From Lineolata rhizophorae (taxonomy: Eukaryota > Ascomycota > Dothideomycetes > Lineolatales > Lineolataceae), in assembly GCA_010093515.1 (NCBI GenBank), contig MU001680.1:620736-684735 (forward strand): a DNA stretch of 64,000 nt, written 5' to 3'. Numbering within the stretch: the first letter of the stretch is position 1; the number at the start of each line of letters is the position of its first letter. Of the stretch, positions 23,517 through 36,466 are shown piece by piece. The position numbers and the translations under genes were made by a program. The notes beneath the pieces were generated by a model that was not told the DNA's origin, did no database searches, and saw nothing but the letters and a program-made list of their open reading frames with translations.

Positions 23517-26500
23517 ATGACTGAGAGCAACACAGGCGCCTCGCGCAGTCTGGACCGCGACAGCCTCCGCCAGCGGTTGTTCACCAGCTCCACCAAGACG
23601 AGAATTGCAGAGCTTCATTCGCTCCACTACGGGATCGACCATGAAGGTGCAGATTGCAATGTCCAGCTATCATGTGTATGAATGCCCGAACTAACCTTTT
23701 GTGCGGCTCCAGAAATCCCGTTAGATAGTATTGTCCTCGTCCTTGAACTGTTGTTTGAAACCTACCCGTTCTATGTCGACCGACCGTCGAGGCGTGCAGT
23801 ACAGCAATGCCTCGAGGCAGCTTGTGCCAACCCGAATTCCGAAAAGTTATTCCCAAAGTTTCTCAGCGGCCTAGAGACAGAATGCGCCAAGACGAACATT
23901 GCCCCGTCGAACGCATTCGCCTTGTGCGAGTGGTGCTCTACATTTCTACAACAGTTCGCGCCGAAGCCAGAATTTTGGAAGAAGTGGGGCCTACAGGTTG
24001 TTCAAGCCTATGCTGGTGCGCTAGAAAGGTGCATTGGAACAGAGGCACGGCCAAGCGTCAAGCACTCTGCGCTGGTCGTAGCAAGGCGCGGACTGCGCAA
24101 GGTATTTAAGTCTGAGGAGATTGGTACCAACGCCGTAGCCTCGACAGTAAAGGCTTTGACGACGAAGCCCCCGAACCCGTCTGCGAAGAACGCCGTCTTT
24201 TTGGGAGTCATCGCTGGTGTTTGTGCGAGAATACCTTCAAGAAGGCCAACGTTGGCAGCACAGAAGGGCTATTACTATTCTTTCTATATTCGAGAGCTTC
24301 TTAGCTCTAAGACAATTCTTCCTGGCCATATAGCCAATGCATTTCATGACTTCTTCGAGGCGTTCACCACCCTTGAAGACCTGCAAAAAGAAGTCATCCC
24401 ATCACTGGAGAAGGCCATGCTCAGAGCACCGGAAGTTGTCCTGAACAATCTCGTTGCACCTATGGTTTATTCGCTTCCGCCTGGCATGGACCTTTCAGAA
24501 GTGCTTTCCAAAAATCTTTTAAAGCCTTTGCTCTCGAACGTCAAGTCTACGAACTCGGGGATCCGGAATGGCGTGGCGGAGACATTTGAAGCTGTAGCTT
24601 CAAAATGCGCGGACGAGCAAATTCTAGGCAAGGTCGTAGACGAGATCTTGAACCCTCTTAAACAATCCAAGGTCCCCGCGGCGGAGGGGAAGGTCTTGCA
24701 TTCTCAGATGATTTCAAATCTGCGCGGTTCCATCACCCTAGCAAAAAAAGTGCCTTCCGGTCTTGCACAAGTCGCTCTGAAGGAATCCAACGAGGCAGCC
24801 CTTGCCGCAGAGACCAACGCATTGAGCAAGCATACGGCCTATGCTCTTGCAAACGGAATTCAAATTGAAAGCTCAGTTGCCCAAGCGTTTCACAAAGGCC
24901 TTGCTGATAAGCGGGTTCCTATTCGGAGACTCTGGGCGTTGCGTGCTGGAGACCTGCTCTGGAACATCTCAGCGGATGATTTTGAACGAAGTGACGTCTT
25001 GGACTTTGCAATCGGATGCTTGAAGGCTATGACCGATTCTTGGAATGAAACGAAGAAGAACCCGGTTCAAGCCGTTCAGTCGGGCCTTGTGCCGGTTGCA
25101 CTCATACTAACTGCTCTTGGCCTCTCCAAACTTTCAAGTGTTATGAATTCAAAGATGAGCGAGACCCTTAGCAAATTTGCAATCGCTAAGAATGCATTGA
25201 TAGCAGAACCAAAACCCTCCTTTCTTCTGAATTATCGGATATACTCAAAGTTGACTACGGAAGATGACCTGGTGTGGTTTTTACGGGCTTTATCTGGTGC
25301 CGCCTCCGAAATGTCTACAATGGGGAAGAAATCACGAACCTCGGATGCTGTAGCGCAAGCGTATCTCTACATCCTTTCGGCCCCCGGGCTGCCTCCTGTG
25401 GTGCGACGGACAGTGATTGGGGACCTTGCTACGACTTACGTGCAAAACCCTGAATTCTTTGGTGCTGTCATGATTTCTGCTATGTGGGAGTGGCAACACC
25501 ATATCGAAACAAACGAAAAGGATACTGCCGCCATCGCCTCAAAAGCAGGATCCAGCGGCCTTGGCTTAGCTTTGCAGTCAATCTGGTCTCGTCCAAGCGG
25601 GGATGCGTCGGTCAACGGCGGAGTAGGCCATGCGATTCTGGAAGCTCAGCTCATCGATCTGCTTGTTTTAGCTCGACCAGAGCTCATTCCTCGTTCTTCG
25701 TGGATCGATCTTTGCTTACGCACTGGCATTGATCCCGGAGGATTGGTCAAGACCAAATCCAAGGAATGTCTAGGTCGGGTGATAGAAGCCACGGATGAAA
25801 ATTGGCAATACGCTTCAGACTCCGTAAGGCGAGCCGCGTACAAGGCTGCCGCAGATCTAGCGTTTGTTGCGCCGGACACTATGGTACCCCTGTTGGTTGA
25901 CCAGATTAAAGATGATCTGGATCCTGACCAGCTCGAAACAATTGGTCCAACGGAAGCTGCCATTTTCCGTACTCCTGAGGGCACAGCATACGTAGACGTT
26001 CTGTCTCAAAAGGGACCCGCATCTTCAGTTCACAAATCTTCCAAGGACTACGATACATTGAAGTGGGAGGCCGAACTTCGTGCCCAGCTAGCAGCGAAGA
26101 AAGGCCAGTCCCGCAAGTTAACAGCTGATGAACAAGCCAAAGTTAACGCCCAGCTGGCTAAAGAAAAGGAGATACGACGGCAAGTTGCGATCATAGAACA
26201 AAAGCTTGCACGCGGGATTGGAATCATTGAGAGCCTTGCAACCGGCCCGCCAACAGACGCGGGCATTTGGTTTGGACATGCTGTCAGTCTTTTGCTAGAA
26301 GTGATCAAAGGAGGTGCTGCTTTAGTTATAGGGGATCGCGCAGCAATGGCATTTCTTGCATTGGCCGACCTCATATCGCCAAGGCTAGGTGTCTCAAAAC
26401 CCTTCGTCGGAGTCGCGACTCTTCGTGGTCTCGGAAACTCTCCTCTACGGCCAGAAATGGAGGTTGAAGCACTGGGAGATCTTGTCACGAGGATTCTTTA

Positions 26501-29500
26501 CCGACTTCGATTCATGGCTGAACAGCGACCCTTTGACAATTTAACCGTCACCTACGTCCTCCCTTTCCTATTCCTTGTACTTGAGAAGGGCGGCATTGGA
26601 AAGTCTGTTGGTGATGAAGCAGATGAACAAATTCTGCTTTCCATGGAATATCTGACTTTCCACACGGATTCTTTTGCTTCGCGGCGTTTGCCACGAGCTG
26701 GAGTCCTTTCAACGTTGATTTCGTCGATGCGGAAGTACAACCAGCACTACAAGATTCTGAAAGATTGTCTGATAGATTCTTGTAGGAGCATTGCTCCTGA
26801 GGCTACGGACGATGAACTTGCTATCCTTGTCGGGGGCTGCATTGTCCCAGAGGTTTCTGTGCGCACCGCTGTTCTGCAATCGATCGATGCCGAGATCGAT
26901 CTCATACAGGACTACTACGAAGAGGTATGGCTTGCCTGCCATGACGACGTGGAAGAGAATGTGGAGCTTGCGAGAACAATCTGGGAGGAGAACGGTCTAC
27001 ATCTTAACAAAGATACGCCAACAACTCTGTTGCCTCATTTAACAAGCAAGAATAGGCAGTTGCGACGAGCTGCCGCCCGATCACTGGCCGAAGTGATATC
27101 CACGTTTCCGGATTTGTTTCACGCAGTTCTCGCGCGTCTGGAAGATACCTATAGGGATAAAGCTAAGCCTAAGGCTCTTGAGAAGGAAGATTTCGGGTTG
27201 CAGCGGAAGAAAGACGTACCAGACCCCTGGGAAGCTCGTAGTGGCATTGCGCTCGCCCTGAAAGAGATGTCTTCTGCCTTTACCGAGGACGAACTTGTCC
27301 CCTTTGTCAAGTTTCTCATTCAGGATGGACCACTAGGTGACCGCAATTCTTTTGTGAGGGAAGAGATGATTGATGCAGCAACAACTATCATCGCTCTGAA
27401 GGGGGCTGCAAAAGTCGAGGAGCTCATGGGTCTCTTTGAGAATGCCCTTCGCGGACCTGACAAAGGCATTGAGGCGCTGGATTTGGTGAACGAAGCCGTG
27501 GTCATCCTCTACGGAGCACTTGCTCGTCACCTGAAATCTGGCGATTCACGAGTGCCAAAGGTCGTCCAACGTCTGATGGATACTTTGTCTACCCCTTCCG
27601 AGACGGTCCAGTATGCTGTTGCAGAATGCCTTCCTCCTCTCATTCAGACATCAATTCAAGAGACTCCGAACTACGTCCAGCGTATGATGGTTGACCTTCT
27701 CCAGTCTAAAAAGTATGCGACCAAGCGGGGTGCTGCATACGGGCTTGCTGGTATTGTTAGAGGCAAAGGCATTGTCGTCCTTCGGGAGTATCGCATCATG
27801 TCCACTCTGAAGGCAGCCTCGGAGAACAAGAAGGATGTTAATGAGCGCGTGGGGGCATTTCTTGCATACGAGCTCCTTTCTCTCATCCTGGGAAAGCTTT
27901 TCGAGCCGTATGTTATTCAAGTCGTTCCTCAGCTCCTTTCTGGATTTGGTGACTCCAGTGCGGATGTTCGCGAGGCATGCCTTGATGCTGCGAAGACGTG
28001 CTTCTCTTCGCTAAGTTCATATGGCGTAAAGCAGATTCTCCCAACTCTGCTCGAAGGCCTGGACGACCAGCAGTGGCGAAGTAAGAAGGGTGCTTGTGAT
28101 TTACTTGGTGCCATGGCATATCTCGACCCTCAGCAACTAGCCATGAGTCTGCCAGATATCATCCCTCCTCTTACGACTGTCCTCAACGACAGCCACAAGG
28201 AAGTTAGAGCATCCGCGAACCGAAGTCTTCAGCGATTTGGTGAAGTCATTAGCAATCCAGAGATCAAGGGAGTGGTCAACATTTTGCTCAAGGCCTTGAG
28301 TGACCCTACCAAGTATACTGAGGATGCTCTGGACTCTTTGATCAAGGTCTCATTCGTCCATTATCTTGATGCCCCTTCACTTGCATTGGTTGTACGCATC
28401 CTGGAGCGTGGGCTGGGTGACCGTTCCGCGACAAAGCGGAAGGCTGCCCAGATCATTGGCAGTCTTGCTCACCTAACCGAACGGAAAGACCTCGTGGCTC
28501 ACCTGCCAATCCTTGTGGCTGGTTTGAAGGTTGCCATTGTTGACCCTGTCCCGGCGACGAGGGCAACTGCATCCAAAGCGCTGGGCTCCACTATCGAAAA
28601 GCTCGGAGAGGATACATTACCGGACCTTATACCGAGCCTTATGACAACCCTCAAGTCGGATGCGGGTGCTGGCGACCGACTCGGATCTGCTCAAGCGCTC
28701 AGCGAAGTCCTTGCAGGTTTGGGGACCTCACGTTTGGAAGAGACCTTACCATCGATCTTGCAAAACGTTTCAAGCTCGAAGGCTTCCGTTCGCGAAGGTT
28801 TCATGTCACTATTCATCTTCTTGCCTGCATGCTTCGGCAATAGCTTTGCCAATTATCTGAGCAAAATCATTCCTCCGATTCTCGCCGGGCTCGCCGATGA
28901 TGTCGAATCTATCCGCGAGACTGCTTTGCGCGCTGGTCGTCTGTTGGTCAAGAATTTTGCTACTCGTGCCATCGATTTGCTTTTGCCAGAACTTGAGCGC
29001 GGTCTCGCCGATGATAGTCACCGTATCCGACTTAGCTCCGTGGAACTTGTGGGCGACCTTCTATTCAATCTTACCGGCATCAGTGCCAAGGCAGAGCAAG
29101 ACGAGGCCGAGGAGGCCGCGAACGAAGCTGGAAGCTCTCTTTTAGAAGTCCTTGGAGAAGAGCGCCGCAACAAAGTGCTGTCAGCCTTGTACATCTGTCG
29201 CTGCGATACCTCTGGTCTTGTCCGCAGCGCAGCTGTTAACGTATGGAAGGCTTTGGTTGCGACGCCTCGCACGCTTCGGGAGCTCGTTCCAACTCTTACC
29301 CAGCTCATTATTCGACGTCTCGCGAGTTCCAACATGGAGCAGAAATTGATTGCCGGGAATGCTTTAGGAGAGCTTATTCGCAAAGCTGGCGAAGGTGTCT
29401 TAGCTACACTGTTGCCTACGCTAGAAGAAGGGTTGCAGATATCGACGGACACTGACGCGAGGGAAGGTATTTGCATCGCACTCCGAGAAGTCATAAGCTC

Positions 29501-31694
29501 CTCTTCGCCTGAAGCACTGGAGGATTACGAAAAGACTCTGATATCTGTTGTGAGGAGTGCATTGGTTGACCACGATGAAAATGTGCGCGAAGCTGCTGCG
29601 GAAGCATTTGATGCGTTGCAGAAGGCGCTCGGAAAGAAGGCTATCGACCAAGTTCTGCCGTACCTCCTTAACCTCCTACGCAGTGAAAGCGACGCAGAGA
29701 GTGCCTTATCTGCACTCCTTACTCTTTTGACCGATAATACGAGGTCTAATATCATCTTGCCGAACCTTCTTCCGACGTTGTTGACGACGCCAATGACGGC
29801 ATTTAATGCACGTGCGATCGCCTCACTGGCAGAGGTTGCTGGCTCAGCGATGACGAGGCGACTGCCAAATATTATCAATTCTTTGATGGATAATATTGTT
29901 GCCTGCAAAGACCCTGAGCTCAAGGGAGAGCTTGACGCGTCGCTTGATACGGTGTTGCTGTCCGTCGATGAGTACGATGGTCTTAACACGGCTATGAGCG
30001 TCATGATTACACTCATGAAGAATGACGATCACCATAGGCGCGCTGCTGTTGATCTTCATATGGCTCATTTCGTGGCGCGCGCTGAGCTCGATTATTCGCG
30101 GTATCATGCCGATTTAGTCCGCAATCTTCTGATCTCATTCGCAGATAGCGATCTAGAAGTTGTTAAGGCAGCATGGACCGCACTAAGTGAGCTCACTAAG
30201 CGCCTGAAGAAGGAAGAAATGGAAAGCCTGGTCATTCCGACACGACAAGTTCTCCAACAGGTTGGCGTTGCAGGTTCCAACCTGCCAGGCTTCAATTTAC
30301 CGAAAGGAATTAATGCCGTGCTCCCTATCTTTTTGCAAGGTTTGATGAACGGCACGGCAGAACAGAGAACACAAGCTGCGTTAGCAATCTCCGACATCAT
30401 CGACCGCACTAGTGGAGATTCTTTGAAGCCTTTCGTCACCCAGATCACTGGCCCTCTGATCCGCGTAGTCTCTGAGCGGTCTGTCGAGGTCAAGGCCGCT
30501 ATTCTGTTCACCTTGAATAATATTCTCGAGAAGATTCCAACGTTTTTGAAGCCGTTTTTGCCCCAGCTGCAGAGAACGTTTGCCAAGTCTCTTGCCGACA
30601 CTTCCAGCGAGCTTCTGAGATCGAGGGCTGCCAAGGCCCTTGGAACTCTCATAACTTTGACGCCTAGGATCGACCCGTTGATCGCGGAACTCGTCACTGG
30701 GTCGAAAACGGCCGATACTGGTGTTAAGAATGCCATGCTCAAAGCCCTGTACGAGGTTGTCAGCAAGGCAGGCGCAAACATGAATGAGGCATCTCGTTCA
30801 GCAATCCTGGGTCTCATTGACGGCGATCTGGGCGAAGGTAACGATAGCACTGAGATTACGAATGCCCGTCTGCTCGGAGCCATGGTCAAGAGCTTGCCTT
30901 TGGAAGTATCAACATCTTTGATTAAGAGCCGCGTTCTTACTACCAGTTTCAACAAGCCATCCGTATTTGCTTTGAACTCAATCCTACTGGAATCACCGGA
31001 GACACTTACGTCGAATTTCGTTGAAGAGACCTCGTCTATTATCTGCCAGGGGATCGGCCACAGTGTATGTTTTCCGCGTTGTTCATTTTCTCCTTGCGTT
31101 ACACCTAGCCGTCCATTCTGACAAACCTAATAGCATCCTGTCATTGCCGATAATTGTATTCTCGCTGCTGGCAAGCTGCTCTTAAGCCCGACCGGCCCTA
31201 GCTCCTACGAGTCGACTCGGCCACTCATAGAAGCGCTCGCTCCAGTCATCGCACCGGGCCAACCCACCGATACTCGACGGCTCGCGCTTGTTGTCACGCG
31301 TACCGTAGCGCGACATTCGCACGAGCTAGTGCGTCCTCATCTACCGACGATCGTACCCCCTGTCTTCGCCTCGGTCCGCGATATGATCATCCCAGTCAAG
31401 CTCTCAGCCGAAGCCGCGTTCCTCGAGCTCTTCGATGTCGTCGAGCAGGACACGGTGGTGTTCGAGAAGTTCCTTGCGGGCCTGGGCGGCGATGTATTGT
31501 CGGCCGGTCAGAAGCGCAGCATGCAGGATTATTTCAAGCGCGTGGTGCTCCGGCTCGCAGCCCAGGCAAGGGAGCGCAGGGAGGCTGAAGGCGGTGCTGG
31601 CGGGCTGGGACTTTCGAGCGATGAGAGGGAAGATGAAAGGGAGGTGTGGAGCGTTGGGAAGGTGGAGTTGAATGAGGTCGGAGCATTCGATTAG
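23517..31694 (+). CDS. GCN1: translational activator Gcn1
   Basis: Giant HEAT-repeat protein that binds collided or stalled ribosomes with Gcn20 and activates the kinase Gcn2 in amino-acid starvation. The protein is 2680 aa from exons 23517-23646, 23713-31064 and 31134-31694; yeast Gcn1 is 2672 aa. The protein is helical HEAT repeats throughout. The middle part resembles the eEF3 N-terminal HEAT domain (for example TKRGAAYGLAGIVRGKGI and KKGACDLLGAMAYLDPQQL, near residues 1330-1480). In yeast the Gcn2-binding segment lies near residues 2050-2430, and this protein is collinear there. The start is ATG 23517, preceded by a CT-rich leader; intron 1 interrupts codon 44. The C-terminus carries the conserved RHSHELVRPHLPTIVPPVFA. 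The long uninterrupted 7.35 kb exon and full length indicate an intact gene. Confidence 0.96.
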
Positions 31695-33059
31695 ATGAGC
31701 AGGAGTCGAGAACGATATCTCGAGGGACATGCACTTTCTTTCTTTTTGCTTGTGATGATTATTAGCTTGGGAGAAATGGCTAACTTGCTTCTCCTGCGCA
31801 AACCCGCCCTTGTCTATGTAAGGAAGAAGACGACTAGAAAGTTTTGCTCACGAGTAGTCCGTGAGGCTACTGTTCAACTGCAAATTCAACTACTTGATAG
31901 GCACGGTCTTCTAGATAAAGTCACAAATAAAGTGATTGTGGAGAGGACTTGTTTACGCTAGCCGCAGGAAGTGCTACGAAGAGCATCTCGATAGTGTGCT
32001 CAACGTGATCCGTCAGCTGGAATCACGATATTGATGGTTCATCTTCCACTCCATTAGGTACGAGCTTGCAGGGGTAAGATTCGATAATTATTGCGTAGAA
32101 CGACCAATGCCATTTTCTATTTAGAGCTAGACCGCGCTAGACTTGCCGATCTATAAATTCTGTCCTGTCCTATGGGAATTAAGATTGTACATGTGAGTTG
32201 TGCATTTCATTAGGTGTACGAATCCATCGTATGGATCTGATTCTCGTACAAGTCCCATTGACGGTTGCCAGTTCGCTTCAGTTGCGGACTTGCCCAATAT
32301 AGCTTAGTAGCTCAATCCGAGCCACCTGCTCCGTACTTGCGCGTCGTCGGCACACTCTTCAACACGACCCATGTAGACCTCATTCTACTAATTTTGGATC
32401 GTAAATTTCATAAAGCATTGCCGCAACTTTTGTTGGTAGGTGAGTTCTGCTCTGTACTGCATAACCTACTTCCGTTTACAGTCCTGCGTAGTGCCGATCA
32501 ACCGTTGTCGCGCCCATGGAATCTTCGGCCGACGGATTTGGTCCGACCAGTCGATGATGGGCATTTGTGTCCGGAGGCTAGAGTCACTACGCCACAGCTA
32601 CACGGCGTGCACGGCTTGCATCAATGAGACGGCGTTTGGGTTTTGAACCTTACTCCGGCCTTTGGCAGAGCATCGAATGCGATTGCCAAAACGAGGTATT
32701 GTGGCAGGTGGCGGACTTCATCCGCCCGGAGGGCAATGTGGGAGAACAGGACAAAAGCTTGAATACAAAAGACCCCGAAGTCCACGGAAAGGCCGGACAC
32801 TTTCGCCTTCGCCGCCGTTACTTCGGAGTTTCTCTTTAGACGAGCTAGTAAAGCTGCCCTCGACTGCCTCAGCATAAATACGCTGGCGGCGCCAACGCCA
32901 TGTCCTATCTGTCAACAACACAATCTTCCATTAGTTTCCTCGAAAAGCAAGCGTATTGCAACCAAGATACTTGTTCTTCAAAGACTCGACTTTTGAGATT
33001 CACTTGCTCTAATTCACCCACTCCAGTCTACGAACGTCAACACCTTGAATCTCAACGCA
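31695..33059. other. intergenic 1.36 kb
   Basis: 3' flank of GCN1 and upstream region of a dehydrogenase gene. No gene, tRNA or repeat was recognised. Pyrimidine-rich tracts precede the ATG at 33060. Confidence 0.5.
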
Positions 33060-34157
33060 ATGGCTACCTTCTTTAGTGAAGTGTTCCCTCCGAAGCCCAC
33101 CTTCACCGAGAAGGATATTCCCGACCAGCATGGCCGGGTCGTCATCGTGACAGGGGGTGCTTCAGGCTGCGGATTCGAAGTGGCCAAGGCCATGTACCAC
33201 CTCAACGCCAGAGTTTACATTGCCGGGAGGAACAAGGCAAACGGCGACAAGGCCATCGAAGAGATCAAGAACTCGGAGCCGATTGCTGAACAAAAGGTGA
33301 AGGGAGGAAAGGGCGAGCTCTTCTTCCTCCAGCTCGACCTCGGCGACTTGGCCACCATCAAGACGTCTGCGGAGGAGTTCCGAGCCAAGGAGAGTCGTCT
33401 GGATGTGGTATGGCACAACGCGGGCGTAGTGAGTCGATCCATTCATCACCATAATGCGTCTTGTCTCGGATGACTAGCATTCGACTGAGGCTCGAGCTAA
33501 CACCATAAACAGATGATCCCGCCCGACAACAGCTACACGACGCAAGGCTACGAGCTCCAGTACGGCACCAACGCTCTTGGCCCCTTTGTGTTCCAGCACT
33601 TCCTAACGCCGCTTGTTGTCAAGACTGCGGCGCTCGCGGGCGTCAAACCCAATGCCACGCGCATTATCTGGGTCTCGGCGGCGGCCCACCGCGGCGCGCC
33701 CAAGCCAGACGGCGTCAACTGGGACGACGTCAACATGAAGAGCAATAGCGGCATACGGGCGCGCTGGACTAAGTACGCGCAGAGCAAGGCCATGAACGTG
33801 ATGCAAGCGCACGAGTTTGCGCGACGGTACGCCGCCGACGGCATCGTCAGCCTGTCGCTGCACCCGGGCGTCCTCAACACCAACTTGCAGCGCAGCGCAC
33901 CGTCCATCCTCAAGATAGTGGCCGAGAAGATCATGCTTAAGCCGGCGCGCTTTGGCGGCTTGACCGAGTTGTATGCTGGATTGGCGCCAGATGTAGACAC
34001 GAGCCTGATCGATAATGACGGCAGGAACGGTGCTTACATCCACCCCTGGGGAAGGTTTGGTGATGCGGATTGCCAAATTATGGATGGCCTGAAGAAGCGG
34101 GGTACCGGTGAGAGGCTATGGAAGATGATGGAAGACGAGTGCAAGGAATACATGTAA
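33060..34157 (+). CDS. short-chain dehydrogenase, retinol-dehydrogenase-like
   Basis: Classical SDR oxidoreductase, 337 aa, exons 33060-33428 and 33513-34157 (84-base intron, phase 0). Cofactor motif TGGASGCG is at residues 31-38 and HNAGV crosses the splice junction. The catalytic Ser lies in IIWVSAAAH, and Tyr211-x-x-x-Lys215 is in YAQSK. The segment SLHPGVLNTNLQR is the usual PG motif. It most resembles fungal proteins annotated as retinol dehydrogenase or WW-domain oxidoreductase-like; the true substrate is unknown. The sequence is distinct from the dehydrogenase at 17 kb, with a different glycine motif, so the two are not a tandem duplication. It lies between GCN1 and SUA5 in the same direction, with over 490 bases to SUA5, and there is no sign of coregulation. 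Confidence 0.9.
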
Positions 34158-34654
34158 GATTGGTGTCGGTTCTGGGTGGTAATTGTTGTATCGGCATTCC
34201 TTGTTTGGCAGCAATGGCGTTTCGCTTTACCTCTATTTTCTTTTTTTTTTTAATTTTTGAATGGGCTTTTGTACTACATGGGAATGCTTGCTTGCTACAT
34301 TACGGGACGGACCCGGGAATGAGGGAATTTGGATTTTCAGTGCATCGGCGCGATCTGACGCCTATACCAACCAAACAAGGCGTGATGCAGTTTAGTCTCA
34401 CCATTCGCATTCGAGTGTGAATTCATTACAGAATAAATCGCTTTATTTGTTATTTTTGAAGGACCTGCCAACCAATAATGAAGCCAGTAAGCATTCAAAA
34501 AGAGTTATGGGAAGACATAAGGAGATTGGTCCGTACTGCGTAGAATAGTTGGTGGGCGACTCGCAGCTCTCCGCCATCGGTCCGCCCTGTGACGTTTTCC
34601 TCCGATCTCCTCCAGGCACCTTCGGGCGAGCTCTGACTCCCAGATAAAAAATCC
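34158..34654. other. intergenic before SUA5
   Basis: About 0.5 kb with a T-run near 34240-34258. It holds the 3' flank of the dehydrogenase and the SUA5 promoter. No gene was seen. Confidence 0.5.
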
Positions 34655-36466
34655 ATGTGTCTCTGCGTCCGTTTCCCTAGAACCACCACAAATGTCCACT
34701 CCACTCTCCGCATCTTCTTTCGCCGGTATATCTCGTCGCAGGCGCTGCGATCGACCACTTCATCCGTCTTGTTTTCTAGCCAACCAGACATAATGGCGCC
34801 GCTGCCATCCGCGATTCGCGACGAGCTGCATCACACGTCGCAGCCAGTAGACGCTTCCAACGGGTCTACATCGCCCCCCTCTCTGCCCTTCGAGACTGAA
34901 ACTCTCCCCGTTGATCCGACTCACTTAGGTCGTCTCTCCATCCGCGCCTCTTCAGCCTCTTCTTCACCCGATCTCCTCCCACGCTGGAGCCTCGCTCTTG
35001 ACGCCGCGTCATGCAACACGTCAGTCGCGAACTTACGACGAGCCGCGGCTGCAGTGCGCGAGACCGATGTGCCAGTCGCGTTCCCCACGGAGACAGTGTA
35101 CGGACTGGGTGCGGATGCAGGGCGCACAGCCGCGGTGAAGGCAATTTTTGTCGCGAAAGGGCGGCCAGCGGATAATCCGCTGATAGTGCACGTTGACGGG
35201 CTAGGGATGCTGCGGGGGATTCTTAGAGGGCAAAAAGTAGAAGGGGGGCAGACCGACACAGGTAGCGCAGACGCATCTAGCGATTCTGTCTTGGACGAAC
35301 GCATCGACGGTCCGTATAGCATGTCCTACGATCCGGCAGCCGATCCCATCCCGCCGATATACCGCCCGCTAGTCCAACGCTTCTGGCCGGGACCGCTCAC
35401 CATCATCCTTCCTCTTCCACCCGCCTCCGCCGCTCCCTCCCCGCTCGCACCCGAAACTACCGCCACTCTCTCCACCTTTGGCGCGCGCATGCCGCGATCT
35501 CTCCTTGCCCTTGCCCTCATCCGTGCGAGCGGACGTCCCCTCGCCGCCCCTTCCGCCAACGCGTCAACCCGGCCCTCACCAACCGCAGCCGAGCACGTAG
35601 TCACGGACCTGCGCGGGAAGATCGCCCTCGTGCTGGATGGCGGGCCCTGCGCCGTCGGCGTCGAAAGTACCGTCGTAGACGGGCTAGTGAGCCCGCCAGT
35701 CGTGCTTCGGCCTGGCGGGGTGGGATTGGAAGAATTAAGAGGTGTGCCAGGGTGGGAAGATGTCAAGGTTGGGTATAAGGATCGTGCAGAGCGGGACGAG
35801 ATAAAGGAAGGAAAGGGGGAGCAGCGGAAGGGTCCGAGGGCGCCTGGCATGAAGTATCGACATTACGCGCCGCGCGCGCCCGTGCTGCTGTTCGAGGCAG
35901 GCACGCCCGCGCCTGCGGCGGAGGACGTCGCTGTGCGCGCAGCCGGCGCCAGCGTTGGCGTGATCCGCACGGGAACCTGGCCGCGGGCCTTCGGCCTCGA
36001 CATCACCGCTGCGGAGGATCTAGACACGGCCGCCGGCACCGGCGCGCCGTCCGGCATACCCGTCTCCATCCACGCCAATGGCGCCGAGGTGCACAGCGCC
36101 AACTCGGCCGACTTCGCCAACGGCGGCGCCGCGGTGCCGCCTGCCGCCGAGGAACACCAGCGGCATGCCATGCTGGCCTTCCTCCAGTCGTTCGCGCCGG
36201 ACCCGCCGCCGCGGCCCGTGCCGCTGGACGTCAGGGTGTCCGGCGACGCAGCGGCAGGGCCGGGCGCGGAGGCGAGTCTGAGGGTTTATGATGTCGCGCT
36301 GGGCCCGGACACGTCGAGCGTAGCCCGCGGATTGTTCGCGGCGCTGAGGGCGCTCGATGAGTGCGGGACGGGGGCTATTTATGTCGAGGGGATAAAGGAG
36401 GAAAGCGGGAGTGGGGTAGCGGCTGCGGTGATGAATAGGGTTAGGAAGGCGGCGGAGGGGAAGTAA
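34655..36466 (+). CDS. SUA5: threonylcarbamoyl-AMP synthase Sua5/YrdC
   Basis: Makes threonylcarbamoyl-AMP from threonine, bicarbonate and ATP, the first step of t6A37 modification of ANN-decoding tRNAs. It is intronless, 603 aa from the first ATG. The YrdC domain starts near residue 125 and has FPTETVYGLGADA (142-154), KGRPADNPLIVHV, RFWPGPLTIIL, APSANAS and GGPCAVGVESTVVD. A linker of about 40 residues leads to the Sua5 domain, which starts at KYRHYAPRAPV (about 400) and runs to the C-terminus with a Gly/Ala-rich insert. Residues 1-46 lack acidic residues until the end and are rich in Arg, Ser and Thr, like a mitochondrial presequence. The second ATG at 34793 (MAPLPSAI) would give a cytosolic form. 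This fits the known need for t6A in both compartments; that two forms are made is inference. Confidence 0.94.
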   Translation: MCLCVRFPRTTTNVHSTLRIFFRRYISSQALRSTTSSVLFSSQPDIMAPLPSAIRDELHHTSQPVDASNGSTSPPSLPFETETLPVDPTHLGRLSIRASSASSSPDLLPRWSLALDAASCNTSVANLRRAAAAVRETDVPVAFPTETVYGLGADAGRTAAVKAIFVAKGRPADNPLIVHVDGLGMLRGILRGQKVEGGQTDTGSADASSDSVLDERIDGPYSMSYDPAADPIPPIYRPLVQRFWPGPLTIILPLPPASAAPSPLAPETTATLSTFGARMPRSLLALALIRASGRPLAAPSANASTRPSPTAAEHVVTDLRGKIALVLDGGPCAVGVESTVVDGLVSPPVVLRPGGVGLEELRGVPGWEDVKVGYKDRAERDEIKEGKGEQRKGPRAPGMKYRHYAPRAPVLLFEAGTPAPAAEDVAVRAAGASVGVIRTGTWPRAFGLDITAAEDLDTAAGTGAPSGIPVSIHANGAEVHSANSADFANGGAAVPPAAEEHQRHAMLAFLQSFAPDPPPRPVPLDVRVSGDAAAGPGAEASLRVYDVALGPDTSSVARGLFAALRALDECGTGAIYVEGIKEESGSGVAAAVMNRVRKAAEGK

